The notes under the pieces are model-generated. The model had not been told where the DNA came from. It ran no database searches and saw nothing but the letters and a program-made list of their open reading frames with translations. Positions 1 through 10,987 of a stretch of DNA of 64,000 nucleotides are shown here, piece by piece. Every line of letters begins with the position of its first letter. The first letter of the stretch is position 1. The position numbers were made by a program, and so were the translations under genes. The stretch comes from Thinopyrum elongatum (taxonomy: Eukaryota; Streptophyta; Magnoliopsida; Poales; Poaceae), in assembly GCA_011799875.1 (NCBI GenBank), contig CM022303.1, forward strand, positions 217,402,255 to 217,466,254, written 5' to 3'.

Positions 1-99
1 GTTAGTGATCAGGTTAAGTGAGGGTTCGCATGCTATCAGTAAAATATGTTGATGAAAAATAAGTACAATGCAGATTCATTTGATTAATTTGAGCCACAT

Positions 100-830
100 G
101 GAAAACCCATTTATCCAAACCAAGCATGATTAAGAACTAGGAAATATAGCAATTGTATATGTTTCTCATGGATTAAGTGCAGCCAAATTTGATTTATTCC
201 TCACATGCACAACAATACGAAATTCTACCCACGACAATTGGACATCGCATTGCAGAATTGAACCAAGCAGTTAACTAAACACCACAACAAATGAACCAAA
301 CATTAACCGAGCACCACATTGCACAATATAACATACTCCTAATAGAAGATCAGACAGTTAACCAAACCAAGCATGCTTAACAACTTGGAAATAGAGTAAT
401 TGTATTTGTTTCTCATGTATTTAGTACAGCCAAATTCGATTTATTTCTCACATGGTATACAATAACATCGCATTGCAGAATTGAACCAAACGGTTAACTA
501 AACACCACAACAAATGGACCAAACGTTAACTGAGCACCACATTGCACAATATATAACATACTAGAAGATCAGACAGTTAACCAAACCAAGCATGCTTGAC
601 AACTTGGAAATATAGCAATTGTATTTGTTTCTCATGTATTTTGTACAAATAAATTCGATTTATTTCTCACATGGAAGACAATACAAAATTCCACCCTGAA
701 GAATTGAACATCGCATTCGCAGAATTGAACCAAACAGTTAACTGAACATGACAACTAATTAACCAAACAGTAATAAGTGAGCACCACATTGCACGACATA
801 TAGAACATATACACTAGAGCAAACGATTGC
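100..830. repeat. AT-rich degenerate tandem repeat, about three copies
   Basis: A unit of roughly 220-245 bp recurs about three times. Landmarks are an AATTGTAT(T/A)T element at about 151, 398 and 617, each followed by a 'tttctcatg' stretch, a run of GAACCAA/GTTAAC motifs and a 'gcaccacattgcac' tail. Copies differ by substitutions and small indels. No coding potential or transposon terminus is visible, so this is non-coding repeat of unknown family. Confidence 0.7.
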
Positions 831-971
831 ATGGTAAAAGTAGATAGGACAATTCACTAGAATTTGTTAAGGAAAGGCAGGAGCAGCACATGCAACGGGT
901 AAACCGAGCATGCTTAACCGGCGTAGCTAGCAAACTGAACATAGGTCCTTATAGTGAGCTAATAAGACAAG

Positions 972-1214
972 CTACTCCTGATCGTCAGAGATATCGATGA
1001 TGATTGGCTCCTTTGACATGGAAGAGGGCGAGGCCTCCACATTGTGGGTGCCCTCGTCGCAGTGGTGAGTTGCCTGAGCCGCTCCGGGCACCAACTTGCT
1101 GGCTCTCGAGTTGAGGTAAGCACGGGCACGCTGAGAAAACACCTCGTAGTCTTCGTCGAAGGCACCAATGGTGGCCTCGAGAAAACACCACGAACTATAA
1201 TTTAAAGTAGCCAA
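972..1214 (-). pseudogene. Hypothetical small minus-strand ORF, probably a gene fragment
   Basis: I do not recognise this 80-residue reading frame. It starts at an ATG at 1214 and ends with an acidic tail (IIIDISDDQE). In-frame coding-like sequence continues upstream of that ATG to about 1290, with residues KEHLADEATIDASRTNTATR, so the ATG is probably not the true start. Above that the frame shifts. Composition is GC-rich against AT-rich surroundings, which suggests a captured or relict exon. The C-terminal pattern resembles that of the next minus-strand ORF (1933-2550), hinting at related or duplicated exons. Function unknown; it could also be a chance ORF. Confidence 0.35.
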
Positions 1215-1290
1215 ACGCGTCGCGGTGTTGGTGCGCGAGGCGTCGATGGTGGCCTCGTCGGCGAGGTGCTCCTTGAGCTGCCAAATGCTC

Positions 1291-1932
1291 CTTGAGCTCC
1301 TGGCTATACTCTGTGCACCATGGCTTAGGGTGGCACTTATTTGGGGGAGGGGTAGGCGATCTGGGTGGAAGGTGTCGCGCCGGCGGTCAGGGCATGTGGG
1401 ATGTGGAAGGAGGAGTATGATGGGGTCGGGTGTGGATTACCTGCCTAGATCAACGAGGCCGAGCAGCATGAAGGAGGGTCGCCGGCAAGGAGGCGGCACT
1501 GCAAGCAAGGAGTGAAGGTTTCAACTTGGAAAGGAAGGCGGAAACAGGGGAAATTTGGCTTTTTAAGGGGGAGGGGGCAGGGAGGTAGATATTTCTGTGG
1601 AAGACGAAAATTTTGGATCGGTGCAGCGAAAAAACTGGCGCGCAAAGTGTCATCAGACATGGTCCCTTATTCAGCACTATGTACGACATGTGAACATCAC
1701 AAACGATTCATATAGCTTACCACGTGTGTGATGAGTTTGAACATGAAAATTTTGGTCAGAATATCCCTGGTTACAGTGGTCATCCACGTCATTGCATAAT
1801 TTGGGTACATAATGGAGCCTACAGCACACCCACACTTCTTAATCGAGCAAGTTCAGCAATTAAACAGAGCTAGCTGACCTAAACATTAACCTAACAAATT
1901 AAAGACTGGCGCTCTAAATTAAACAAAGAGTA
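1291..1932. other. Stretch without a recognisable gene
   Basis: The GC-rich part (to about 1660) has short ORFs on both strands, with no domain and no consistent frame. The rest is AT-rich. I see no terminal repeats, RNA gene or promoter here. Confidence 0.5.
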
Positions 1933-2550
1933 CTACTCTGGCTGGCGCTCGTCAATCTCCACCACCTCCTTCGTGTCCAGCTCGCGCCCGACGATCTCCT
2001 GGGGAAGGGGCGCCATGGCATCAATCGCACCATACTCGGCAAATATCTCGCCATCCGCGTCCACCATCTCTGTGGAAAAGGTTGCCACGAGCTGGGCGTG
2101 GGCAGCCACAATTTGGGATTGGATGGGCTCTGCCGTGGCAAGGTATGCCGCGAAGGAACGGATGGCTGCTCGAACGCTCTCGGCGATTGCCAACTCTTCG
2201 GCCGTGGGTTGCCGACCATTGTCGGAGAAGCTTCATTCGATTTGTGCGGTGACGGCCACGAGCTGGGCGTGTGCAGCCTCGACATGGTCATGGGTGGCCT
2301 CCATCAGGGCTAAGGCCGCCGCTGCGGAACAGACAGCTGTTGTGCCGCTCTCGCCAGTTGCTATCCACGAGGCAGATGTTGCTGCCACCACGTGAGAAGC
2401 AAGAGCGACCGTTTGGGCTGCCTTGGTTGCCCGGTCACAGATTGCGGCCGCGCTCATGGAGCTTGTTAGCACGCGCATGGTGGCTGCGGCCGCGCTCTCG
2501 CCGGAGTGGGCCGTCGAAGTTGCCCTCACGACGCGGGTCCACGTCCTCAT
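1933..2550 (-). pseudogene. Hypothetical Ala-rich helical protein, one in-frame stop
   Basis: One minus-strand frame runs from an ATG at 2550 to a stop at 1933 and is broken once by a TGA at 2233-2235. Both sides of that stop are in the same frame, so a single nonsense change separates a 105-residue and a ~100-residue part. The product would be alanine-rich and probably alpha-helical or coiled-coil. It has an internal repeat, with EAAHAQLVAVTAQIE before the stop and IVAAHAQLVATFSTEM after it. The end is acidic (EVVEIDERQPE), like the ORF at 972-1214. I recognise no family and see no clear promoter. It is most likely a decayed gene or captured fragment. Confidence 0.4.
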
Positions 2551-2689
2551 CTTTCACCGGCGACGATTGAACAGTGAAATGATATTTGGGGAGCGAGCTA
2601 GTGTGCTTGACACGCCGACTGTGGAATGTAGCCGACGCACCTTCTCGCGTAAGCCATATGCGTACTATACTCCGACGGTGCTCCAAGAT

Positions 2690-5190
2690 ATTTTGTACTG
2701 CATCTCACATGGTTGGTGTTAATAAACTGTGTGCGATCTACTTGATTTTTCGTATTTATTTGAATTACATAATGGGGTCACAGTGTCGGAGGAGGGTGTT
2801 TGAATTGCTAGAACTTTTATCTATAGTGAACATGCAAGTATAGGTGTGTCGTCAAAAAATTGGAATTATTCAGGGTTTATTTGGACATTTTTATACATTA
2901 ACTTGGTTTTCTAGGCATTTTAGGTGCACAATTCAAAATTAAACTACATGCACATGCTTCGATGCACCAAAATGGGTTGTAAAATTATATATGTGTCCAT
3001 GGGTTGATGCTTATGTCCCATGCAACAAATGGGGATAAATTTCAAACACCACGACACCGTGGCTCTCCGGCAAATGTTGAGGTACTTGCTTTTGTAATTA
3101 TAGTAAATCCAAAACTTGTCTAAAATTCATGAACCTTGGCATGCTAACATGGAATGGCATCAACATGCTGGGGTCAAAAAATATTGTCACATTTGGGGCA
3201 GGTTATGGTAATAGCTTCTCACAAACCAGTGCTTCTCACAAGAAGCCTCATGGTTCCGGTAGGGAAACGTGTCACCTTTGTGGATAAAACGATATTCGTT
3301 GCCTGTTCTAGCTTTCAAATTTTTTCTGGTGTCAATATAGAACAACAGGAGTGTCGTGTTAAATTTTGGAATTTTTAGGGTTCGCTTGGACATTTTTATA
3401 CGTTAACTGAGTTTTCTAGGCATTTATGTGCATAATTCAAATTTGAACTACATGCACATGCTCCAGTGCATAAAAATGGGTTAAAAAATCAAATGTGTGT
3501 CCTTGGTTGCATGCTTAGGTCACATGCAAGAAATGAGAATGAACGTCAAACACCTTTAAACTATCGCTCGGCCGCTAACATTGAGATACATGGTTTTGAA
3601 ATTCTAGTAAATCGAAAACTCGTCTGAAATTCATGAAACTTGACATGATATCATGGAATGGCATCACCATGCCGTGGTAAAAATATTGTCCCATTTGAGG
3701 CAGGTTTGGGTATAAGCTTCTCACAAACCAGAGCTTCTCACAACAAGCCTGATGGTTTCGGTAGGGAACGTGCCACCTTTGTGGACGAAATGATATCCGT
3801 TGCCTCTTCTTGCTTTCAAAATTTTCTAGTGTCAACATAGAACAACAGGAATGTTGTGTCAATTTTTGGGATTTTTGGGGTTCGCTTAGACATTTTTATA
3901 CATTAACTGAGTTTTTTATGCATTTATGTGCATAATTCAAATTTGAACTACATGCACATGCTCCAGTGCATATAAATGGGTTCAAAATTCAAATGTGTGT
4001 CCTTGGTTGCATGCTTAGGTCCCATGCAAGAAATGGGAATGAATGTCAAACACCTTGCCATCGTCGCTTGGCCGCTAACATTGAGATACATGATTTTTAA
4101 ATTCTAGTAAATCGAAAACACGTTTGAAATTTATGAAACTTGACATGCTATCATGGAATGGCATCAACATGCCATGGTAAAAATATTGTCCCATTTGGGG
4201 CAGGTTGGGATATAAGCTTCTCACAAACCAGAGCTTCTCACAACAAGCCTCATGGTTACGGTAGGGAACATTTCACCTTTCTGGACGAAACGATATCCGT
4301 TGCCTCTTCTTGATTTCAATTTTTTTTCTAGTGTCAACATAGAACAACAGGAGTGTTGTGTTAAATTTGGAATTTTTCGGGGTTTGTTTGGACATTTTTA
4401 TACATTAACTGAGTTTTCTATGCATTTATGTGCATAATTCAAATTTGAACTACAGGCAGATGCTCCAGTGCATATAAATTGGTTGTAAAATCAAATATGT
4501 GTCCTCGGTTGCATGCTTAGGTCCCATGCAAGAAATGGGAATGAATGTCAAACACCTTGCCACCGTCACTCGGCCGCAAACATTGAGATACATGGTTTTT
4601 AAATTCTAGTAAATCCAAAACTCGTCTGAAATTCATGGAATTTGGCATGCTATCATGGAATGGCATCAACATGTTGTGGTAAAAAATTTGTCCCATTTGG
4701 GGCAGGTTTGGGTATAAGCTTCTCACATACCAGAGCTTCTGACAACAAGCCTCATGGTTCCGGTAGGGAATGTGCCTCCTTGGTGGATGAAACGATATTC
4801 GTTGCCTCTTCCTGTTTTCATTTTTTCCTAGTGGCAACATAGAGCAACAGGAGTGTCGTGTTAAAATTTGCAATTTCGGGGTTTGTTTGGACATTTTTAT
4901 ACATTAACTGAGTTCTAGGCATTTTATGAGCATAATTCAAATTTGAACTACATGCACATGCTCCAGTGCAGAAAAATGTTGACATATCAAATGTGTGTCC
5001 TTGGGTGCATGCTTAGGTCCCATGAAAGAAATGGGAATGAATTTCAAACACCAGGGCACTGTTGATTGCCAGCAAAACATTGAGATACTTTGTTTTAAAA
5101 TTCTAGTAAATCCAAAACTCGTCTGAAATTCATGAAACTTGGCATGCTATCATGGAATGGCACCCAACATGCTGTGGTATTTTTCGTGTC
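2690..5190. repeat. Tandem array with ~500 bp period, about 4.8 copies
   Basis: The landmark '(t)ggacatttttata' followed by 'ttaactgag' recurs at about 2883, 3388, 3888, 4390 and 4889, giving periods of 505, 500, 502 and 499 bp. Each unit also carries a 'catggaatggcatcaacatgc' segment, a 'cttctcacaaaccagagcttctcac' segment and a 'ccttggttgcatgcttaggtc' segment. The first copy is the most diverged and the last is cut short near 5190. Small ORFs in the array are copies of one another and not genes. Such arrays occur in Triticeae satellites and inside large DNA transposons; I cannot say which this is. Confidence 0.85.
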
Positions 5191-5339
5191 CATTTTGAGA
5201 GAAGGCGCACTCAAATAACAACCAACAAATGCATTTTGAAACAAATAACTGCCACTTTAACATCTAAAACATTTGTATAATTTTAATCGTGTGCGTTCTG
5301 TTAACCATTCATGTGACGCCACGCGTCACACTTTTAATG

Positions 5340-5520
5340 GCTAGGAGGTGCCGTGCGGACAGCTGCTTGACTGAACGGGAGGCATGCGAGCGCAGTCCGC
5401 TGCGCAGGCTGACCAAGAGGCGTGCAAGCTATCCTCCAATGCGCAAGCTCACCAGGAAGCATGCGAGCTGTACGCTGTACAGGCTCACTGGGAAGCAAGC
5501 CCTTTGACTTCCATGGCCTC
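5340..5520 (+). repeat. Short degenerate ~50 bp repeats upstream of a possible gene
   Basis: Three related GC-rich blocks of the form 'caggctgaccaagaggc/caagctcaccaggaagc/caggctcactgggaagc' lie about 50 bp apart just upstream of the TATA-like box at 5563. They may be promoter-proximal repeats or a relict coding minisatellite. Confidence 0.4.
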
Positions 5521-5562
5521 CCGCCTTGCTCGCATCCTCTCCGTTAATGCTGCCCGAGCTGC

Positions 5563-5570
5563 TATTTAAT
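5563..5570 (+). promoter_or_regulatory. TATA-like box of the ORF at 5627
   Basis: TATTTAAT lies 57 bp upstream of the ATG and is followed by a C/T-rich leader, a normal layout for a plant pol II promoter. No experimental support. Confidence 0.45.
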
Positions 5571-5626
5571 ACAGGCGGCCTTACTGTTCGTCTCCCATTC
5601 CCCTCCCACAGACCTCCACCAACGCC

Positions 5627-6211
5627 ATGGCACAGAAGGATCATCTGCCACTAGTCTTCCAATTTGGTGAAGTCGACTCCAAGCCGGACAAGATAAAAAA
5701 TAAGGAGGAATGGGGCCTCATGGACATGGCCCTGAATGAGCTAGCCGCGACGGTTGCTGCCCCCGCGCCCGTCCCAGCTCCCATCCCCATGCCCGCGCCA
5801 GCGACAATCCTCATGGCATTAAAGGGCTGGTCACCGAGCACTATTACAGAGCTAGAAGCCGCGGGCGTCAGTGAGGTCTCCGCGGACCCGCGCGAGCTCG
5901 TGTACATGCCAGCGCCAGTGCCCGTGCCCATGCGCGCCCCTGCACCCACCGTTTGTTTGCTTGCAATTGCTGCACCCGTGCCCGTGCGCGCGCACCCCTC
6001 AGCGGCATGGGATGCCGCCGTCGACCGCTACCTCGCAGCGCCGCAAGTTGCCGTCCTCCCGCGCCCCGCCCATCGATCGCGCGACGACATGATGTTTGAT
6101 TTCCAAGTGAAGAACATTCGGTGTTGCCTTGAAAACTTCAACAACGGCGTCCCAGAGGACGCCAACGCCAACGCCGGCGCGGCACGCCGCCTCTGCCGCC
6201 GCCGAAATTAG
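5627..6211 (+). CDS. Hypothetical Pro/Ala-rich protein, 194 aa
   Basis: An uninterrupted frame begins at an ATG in good plant context (gccATGG), 57 bp after a TATA-like box, and ends at 6211. An AATAAA signal follows 35 bp later. The N-terminal ~50 residues are mixed and charged. A central region (residues ~45-135) is a low-complexity Pro-Ala-Val tract with repeats such as PVPAPIPMPAPA. The C-terminal ~50 residues are mixed again, with RSRDDMMFDFQVKNIRCCLENF. There is no signal peptide or membrane segment. I recognise no family. The coherent promoter, ORF and poly(A) order favours a real transcript, but it may be a gene fragment carried by a transposon, because repeats flank it on both sides. 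Confidence 0.5.
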   Translation: MAQKDHLPLVFQFGEVDSKPDKIKNKEEWGLMDMALNELAATVAAPAPVPAPIPMPAPATILMALKGWSPSTITELEAAGVSEVSADPRELVYMPAPVPVPMRAPAPTVCLLAIAAPVPVRAHPSAAWDAAVDRYLAAPQVAVLPRPAHRSRDDMMFDFQVKNIRCCLENFNNGVPEDANANAGAARRLCRRRN

Positions 6212-6245
6212 TTTTTTGGGTTTAATACTGTATCTTGATCATATG

Positions 6246-6251
6246 AATAAA
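6246..6251 (+). terminator. Possible poly(A) signal
   Basis: AATAAA lies 35 bp after the stop codon of the 5627-6211 ORF, in an AT-rich context. Confidence 0.35.
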
Positions 6252-6359
6252 AATTCACAGTGTGACTGAATGAAAGATATGGTTTGAACGAACTTGCATT
6301 TTTCTCTCTGAATGTACAGACTTATCAAACGTTTTTCTTTAAAAAAACATCAATGGTTT

Positions 6360-6930
6360 TTAAATATAAAACACCCATCGCAAACTTTTTAGATAGAACA
6401 CCCGTATGCAAATCGATGGCTTCCCCAGGAAGCCAAGGGAAAATGTGCCGAGCAGGATTTGTGCAGCTCTTGATCACAAACATTTTAGATAGAACACCCG
6501 TATGCAAACCGATAGTTTCCCCAGTAAGCCAAGGGAAAATGTGCCGAGCAGGATTTCTGCAGCTCTTCATCACAAACGTTTTAGATAGAACACCCGTATG
6601 AAAGTGATAGCTATGGTCTTCCCCAGTAAGCCAAGGGAAAATTCGTCGCGCAGGATTTGTACATCTCTTCAACGCAAACGGTTCAGATTGAATACGGTAT
6701 GCAAAGCGAGACTTCAGCGCTAAGCCAAGAGAAAATCTGGCACGCAGGATTTGTACATCCCTTCGACGCAAACAGTTTTTTCGGATGATCCGTGTGTAAC
6801 CACATACAGACAATTTGACAGGTTTGCATCTGTCGGGTATATTGCCATTTGTCAAACTGGAAAGATTGACATTTGTTGATCTAGTAACATTGCCCTTTCT
6901 CAACCTTGTAACGCTGCCATTTGTCAAAAT
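6360..6930. repeat. Degenerate ~100 bp tandem repeats
   Basis: The landmark 'agatagaacacccgtatg' occurs at 6391, 6487 and 6593, and more diverged units follow to about 6930. Each unit has 'aagccaagggaaaat(g/t)', 'caggattt(g/c)t(g/a)cag/cat' and a 'cgcaaac/cacaaac' element. A 200-residue minus-strand ORF across the block is a by-product of the repeats. The (c)gcaaac elements recall the subterminal repeats near the CACTA-like end at 18394, so this may be the inner or end region of a related DNA transposon. No terminal TAGTG is visible nearby. Confidence 0.6.
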
Positions 6931-7209
6931 ATGCAGCTAAAAATAACTAGCACTATATAATTTTGCAACTGGAATTCAGTAAGCATAGATTTCATTCATA
7001 GATTAAGCAGTCATTCTTTATACAAATAGTTCAACTTGACAGCTGAACCGACCAAACTTTTCCCCAATTTTTGCCAACCATGTACTGAATAAGCAAGTTC
7101 AACTATATATACTAGCTAATTTTAAGTACGTAGTACAGTTCAACCACATCTATAGTCAGATGAACTGAACAAAATAGCCCCTAAATACAACTACTACGGA
7201 GGGGCTTTG
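6931..7209. other. AT-rich stretch, nothing recognised
   Basis: No ORF, repeat or terminus is identifiable between the repeat block and the truncated end of the minus-strand gypsy element. Confidence 0.5.
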
Positions 7210-7321
7210 CACTACTTCCGGCAGCCTCTCCTCTACCGAGTGCACTCAGTAAGAGGCAGAGGAGGAGGAGCCTACCAACCAGCTAGACAACTGCAATACG
7301 GTGCCTGCCGCTGTTGCACCT

Positions 7322-9203
7322 TCAGCGACGCTCACCTCGAACGCTGGGCACGAGGGATTGGCCTTCGCCCATCCCTCGGCCGGGGGCATCCATCCATTCC
7401 ACCATGAAGTCAGCGAGGGTCGCGCCTTTGATGACCCTGGTGGTGCTGAATTCTAGCTGGAAGGCCTGCAGCTCGATGTTCCATTCCGCAACCCTCCCTG
7501 CAGCGTTGGGGCTGTGGAGCACCTTCTCTAGGGGGTATGCAGAGTCGACCTTGATGGGGTGGCCTTGGAAATAGTGGCGCAGCTTCCTGGAGGCGACGAG
7601 GAGCGCGAGCAGGAGCTTCTATGGCATGGGGTAATGCGTGCGCGCATCACACAGCACCGTGCTGATGAAGTATACTGGGTGCTCGACGAGGGACGAGGCA
7701 TCGACGATGTCCAGCTCTGCTTGGGATGAGGGGGCCTCGAGAGCCTCGCTGCCCGGCGGAGTGGCGGAGGCCTCAGGAGTGCCATCCTGAGGCGGCGACA
7801 GCACGAGCTTACGTGGGACGCCTTTCCATGCACCCGCGCCCGTGCACTCCTCCCTGACCACCACGAGTGCTGTGCTGGCCGAGTGGGGTGTGGCGGCCAA
7901 GTAGAGCACCAGAGGCTCAAGAGTACGGGGCGCCACCATTACGGGTGGGCTCATGAGGTACCTCTTGAGGTCTTAGAAAGCCGCCTCAGCCTCCGGAGTC
8001 CACTCGAAGGGGCCCTTCCTCTTCATCAGCTTGAAGAATGGGAGGGCTCGCTCGCCAAGCTTGGAGATGAAATGCCCCAAGGAGGTTACATAGCCCGTGA
8101 GCTTCTGCATCTCCTTGAGGGTCTGCGGTGGGCTCATCCTTTCTATTGCCTTGACCTTCTTGGGGTTAGCCTCGATCCCTCTGTGTGACACCAGGAAGCC
8201 CAGCAACTTGCCGGATGGGACACCGAACACGCATTTCTGTGGGTTGAGCCTCAGGTTCACCTTGCGCGGGTTGGCGAACGTTTCCTCCAGGTCTTCGACA
8301 AGGGTCCTTGCCTCCTGCGATTTGACCACTATGTCATCGACGTACGCCTCGGCATTCGTCCCGAGCTACTGGCCTAGAGCAATGTGCATCAATTGCTAGA
8401 AAGTCGCGCCAACATTCCGCAGCCCAAAGGGCATGCAGGTGTAGCAGTACACACATCACGGGGAGAGTAAGGCCATCTTCTCGACGTCCTGCACCGCCAT
8501 CTTGATTTGGTGGTAGCCTGAGAAGGCATCAAAAAAGCACAGCAGATCGCACTTGGCAGTGGAGTCCACGATCTGATCGATGCGCGGAAGTGGGAACGGG
8601 TCCTGAGGGCAAGCCTTATTGAGGCTCGTGAAGTCAACGCATGTCCGCTCTTTCCCAACCTTCTTGGGGATGATGACTGGGTTAGCCAGCCAATTCGGGT
8701 GTCACACTTCCCGAATGACGCCAGCTTCCTGCAGCTTGTGGACCTCCTGGACGATGAACGATTGCTTTTCTTGGGCCTGCCGTCGTGCCTTCTGCTTCAC
8801 CGGGCGTGCACTGGGGCACACCATTAAGTGGTGTTCGATCACATCCCGCGGGACACCGACCAAGTCCGTTGCCTCCCACGCAAACACATCCTTGTTTGCG
8901 TGGAGGAAGCTGACCAACGCCTCCTCCTGATCCGGGGGGAAGCCAGCGCCTATGGTGAAGGTGGGGCCTGAACCTCCGTCGTCCACGGGCACCTGCTTCG
9001 TCTCGGCTCGGTCTCGGGAGAACAATTGTTTCTTCTTTGCTGGCACGGCCTCCGGGGTTTCCGGAGCGCCCCCAGTGCCTGGCCGCGGCCTTGAAGGTGA
9101 GCTTGAGGGCTAGGAGCGCATCCTTGGTGTCTCCCGCCACGGTGATGATGCCGCTGCTCCTAGGCATCTTGATGACGTGGTAGCCTGGGTGCGTTGCCGC
9201 CAT
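7322..9203 (-). pseudogene. Gypsy pol remnant: reverse transcriptase and RNase H
   Basis: Reading on the minus strand, blocks in different frames give the RT N-terminal region (8702-9046, with EVHKLQEAGVIREV), then a block with NPVIIPKKVGKERTCVDF and PFPLPRIDQIVD, and the RT active site YVDD encoded at 8333-8344. The RT thumb/connection follows (NPQKCVFGVPSGKLLGFLVS) with EWTPEAEAAF. The RNase H region ends near 7330 in GATLADFMVEWMDAPG. Several stop codons, for example inside the finger-palm block near 8460, and frame changes make it non-functional. No integrase HHCC or DDE motif follows, so the 3' part is deleted. Confidence 0.85.
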
Positions 9204-9326
9204 GAACTTGGCGAGGGCCGGATACCCTAGGACGGCGTTGTACGGGAGGCCGATGTGGGAGACGTCGAAGTCAATGAGCTTGGTGCGGTAGTTGTCGCGT
9301 GTGCCAAAGGTGACGGGGAGGCGTAT

Positions 9327-10040
9327 CTACCCCAGGGGGGTGGCCGAGCCCTTGACCACCCCCGAGAAAGGCTTGGTGGGGAGGAGCTGGTCGTACGGCA
9401 CTAGGAGCAGGTCGAAAGTCTCCACCGAGAGGACGTTCAGGCCGGCGCCCCCGTAGATGAGGGTCTTGGTCACCGCGTCGTTGTTGATGGTGGGTGTGCA
9501 CAACATGGGGAGGGCTCCTGCCGCCGCCGTGGTCTTGGCGTGGTCTCTGGAATCGAAGGTGATGTCGGGTTCAGGCCCAGCGCGGCCACGCACAGCCTCG
9601 CGCTGCGGCCGGGGAGCACCTTGCCGACGGAGAAACTGCTTGATGTGGCGGACAAAGGCAGGCGCCTGCGACCCGCCGATGATGCACGCGACCGCATGGG
9701 GCGCCGGAGCCGCGAAGTGTGCGACGAACTGGTCATAGAGTTCTTCCCAAGAGGAGATCGAGGCACGCGGGAGGCCGTGGAGCCAGGATCGAGGGGCCTC
9801 CATGAAAGCCAGGAGGAACCAGTTTGCCATGGCCTTGTCATCGCCACCCACCATTTCGATGGCTTGCGCGTACAGTCGGAGGAACTCCTCAGGGTCCGTC
9901 GTGCCGTCATACCGCGGGGGCAGCGCCGGCCGGAACCTCTCCGGCCACTGCACCCGCTGCAGGCTGGGAGTGAAAGCCGGATGGCCCGCGACGCCTCCGT
10001 AGGCGCCCAACGGCCAGGTCGGTGGGACGGTGCCCGCCAT
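9327..10040 (-). pseudogene. Gypsy gag and protease remnant
   Basis: This 237-residue frame begins MAGTVPPTWPLGAYGG and contains a retrotransposon gag capsid region (about residues 30-120, with FRPALPPRYDGTTDPEEFLR and SWLHGLPRASISSWEELYDQF). An aspartic-protease-like segment near residues 195-225 contains LIYGGAGLNVLS. A catalytic Asp is expected where this copy has Tyr (IYGG instead of IDGG), so the protease is probably dead. An overlapping frame (to 10093) provides an alternative upstream start. The frame ends before RT. Confidence 0.8.
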
Positions 10041-10114
10041 GGGAACCGAAGTGAGGGTGGACCATGATCGGGGAGGAAGCGAATCTCCGACATGCCCCTA
10101 CCTGGCGCGCCAAA

Positions 10115-10987
10115 TGTCAGATTCGGGGCTCCACATACCCAAGAAGGTTCGAACTCTGGGGCGTGTGCGAAGATCTCAACCTCTCAAGCCTCGAGCTCGT
10201 CACCCTATAGCCTAGCCTTGCCTGATTCACGTGAGCGGGGAAGAAGATGGACATGGCAGTTTACCCAGGTTCGGGCCACCTTGCGGTGTAAAACCCTACT
10301 CCGGCTTTGTGGTGGATTGGCCTCGCGAGGAGGTTCGAGGATGAACTAGTATAGTGGATGAGCAGCCTCGTGAGGACTTAGGGGGTGAGAATGAGTAGAC
10401 CCCTTCTATGGTGGTGGCTAACCTATATTTATAGTGGCCTCGGTCCTCTTCCCTCAAAACTTAGGCGGGAAGGGATCCCACAATGGCCAATTTGAAAGGG
10501 GACAAGTAGTACATCTTATCCTGACGAAAGGTGGTCTTCACCTGCAAAGCTTCTTGTTGTGATGCAGCGGTGGGCTCGGCGATGACTTCCGTCCTGCCGC
10601 GCTTGTGGTTTGGTCTCGTTGCACCGAAATGGAAACCTTTGGGGCATTCCTTGGGAACCCGCGTCTGTCCTTGCTCCCTTAGCATTGAAAGGGAAACTGC
10701 CTCCTCTGCGCTCGCTAGTGCCCGCTTGGCCTTGGTCGTCATGGCTCACGTCATCACAGCCTCGTGAGGCTGGGTACCTGCATAGAAATCTCCGTTCCTT
10801 GGGAGGCAGCTTGGGGAGGCCGCTCCCTCTGGAAGTCTTGGTGTCGTCCGCCTCGCGAGGCCAGGGGGCCCTCGCGAGGGTCTTGTCTTGAAGGTCTTGC
10901 CGCTGGGCCGTACCAGGCCGTCGAGGGAGCCACGCTGTGGGCCGCAGGCAGGCAAGTCTGGGTACCCTGGTTCCTAGAACGCTGACA
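10115..10987 (-). repeat. 5' LTR of element J
   Basis: The minus strand reads TGTCAGCG...ATCTGACA, a short terminal inverted repeat (TGTCAG/CTGACA) over 873 bp. A TATA-box-like CACTATAAATATAGG lies at about 10422-10436 on the minus strand. Directly inside the LTR follows TTTGGCGCGCCAGGTAGGGG, the probable primer-binding region, then the gag start. The flanking pentamer at 10988-10992 is acagg; the partner TSD is lost with the deleted 3' end. Confidence 0.75.

Larger units (their letters stand above)
7210..10987 (-). mobile_element. Truncated Ty3/gypsy retrotransposon (element J)
   Basis: On the minus strand, one LTR (10987 to 10115) is followed by leader, gag, protease, reverse transcriptase and RNase H remnants. 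Integrase and the other LTR are missing: the element ends near 7210 just after RNase H. Gene order (protease before RT and RNase H) identifies Ty3/gypsy. The gag style (PPRYDGTTDPEEFLRLYAQA) is like the Tat-type gypsy group, by memory only. Many stops and frameshifts mark it as old. It landed inside a minus-strand ORF whose first exon remains at 10988-11516. Confidence 0.85.

Noticed and set aside
3575..4894. ORFs of 95 and 125 codons in the 500 bp array
   Set aside because: The same peptide recurs in each repeat unit with random changes. There is no start context and no domain.
6325..6927. 200-codon minus-strand ORF
   Set aside because: It follows the ~100 bp degenerate repeats (repeating LHTGVLSK and NPARHIFPWL) and has no domain. 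It is a by-product of repeats that happen to stay open.
7211..7222. CACTACTTCCGG as a possible CACTA left end
   Set aside because: No subterminal repeats follow, no partner with matching sequence exists, and it lies at the edge of gypsy J.
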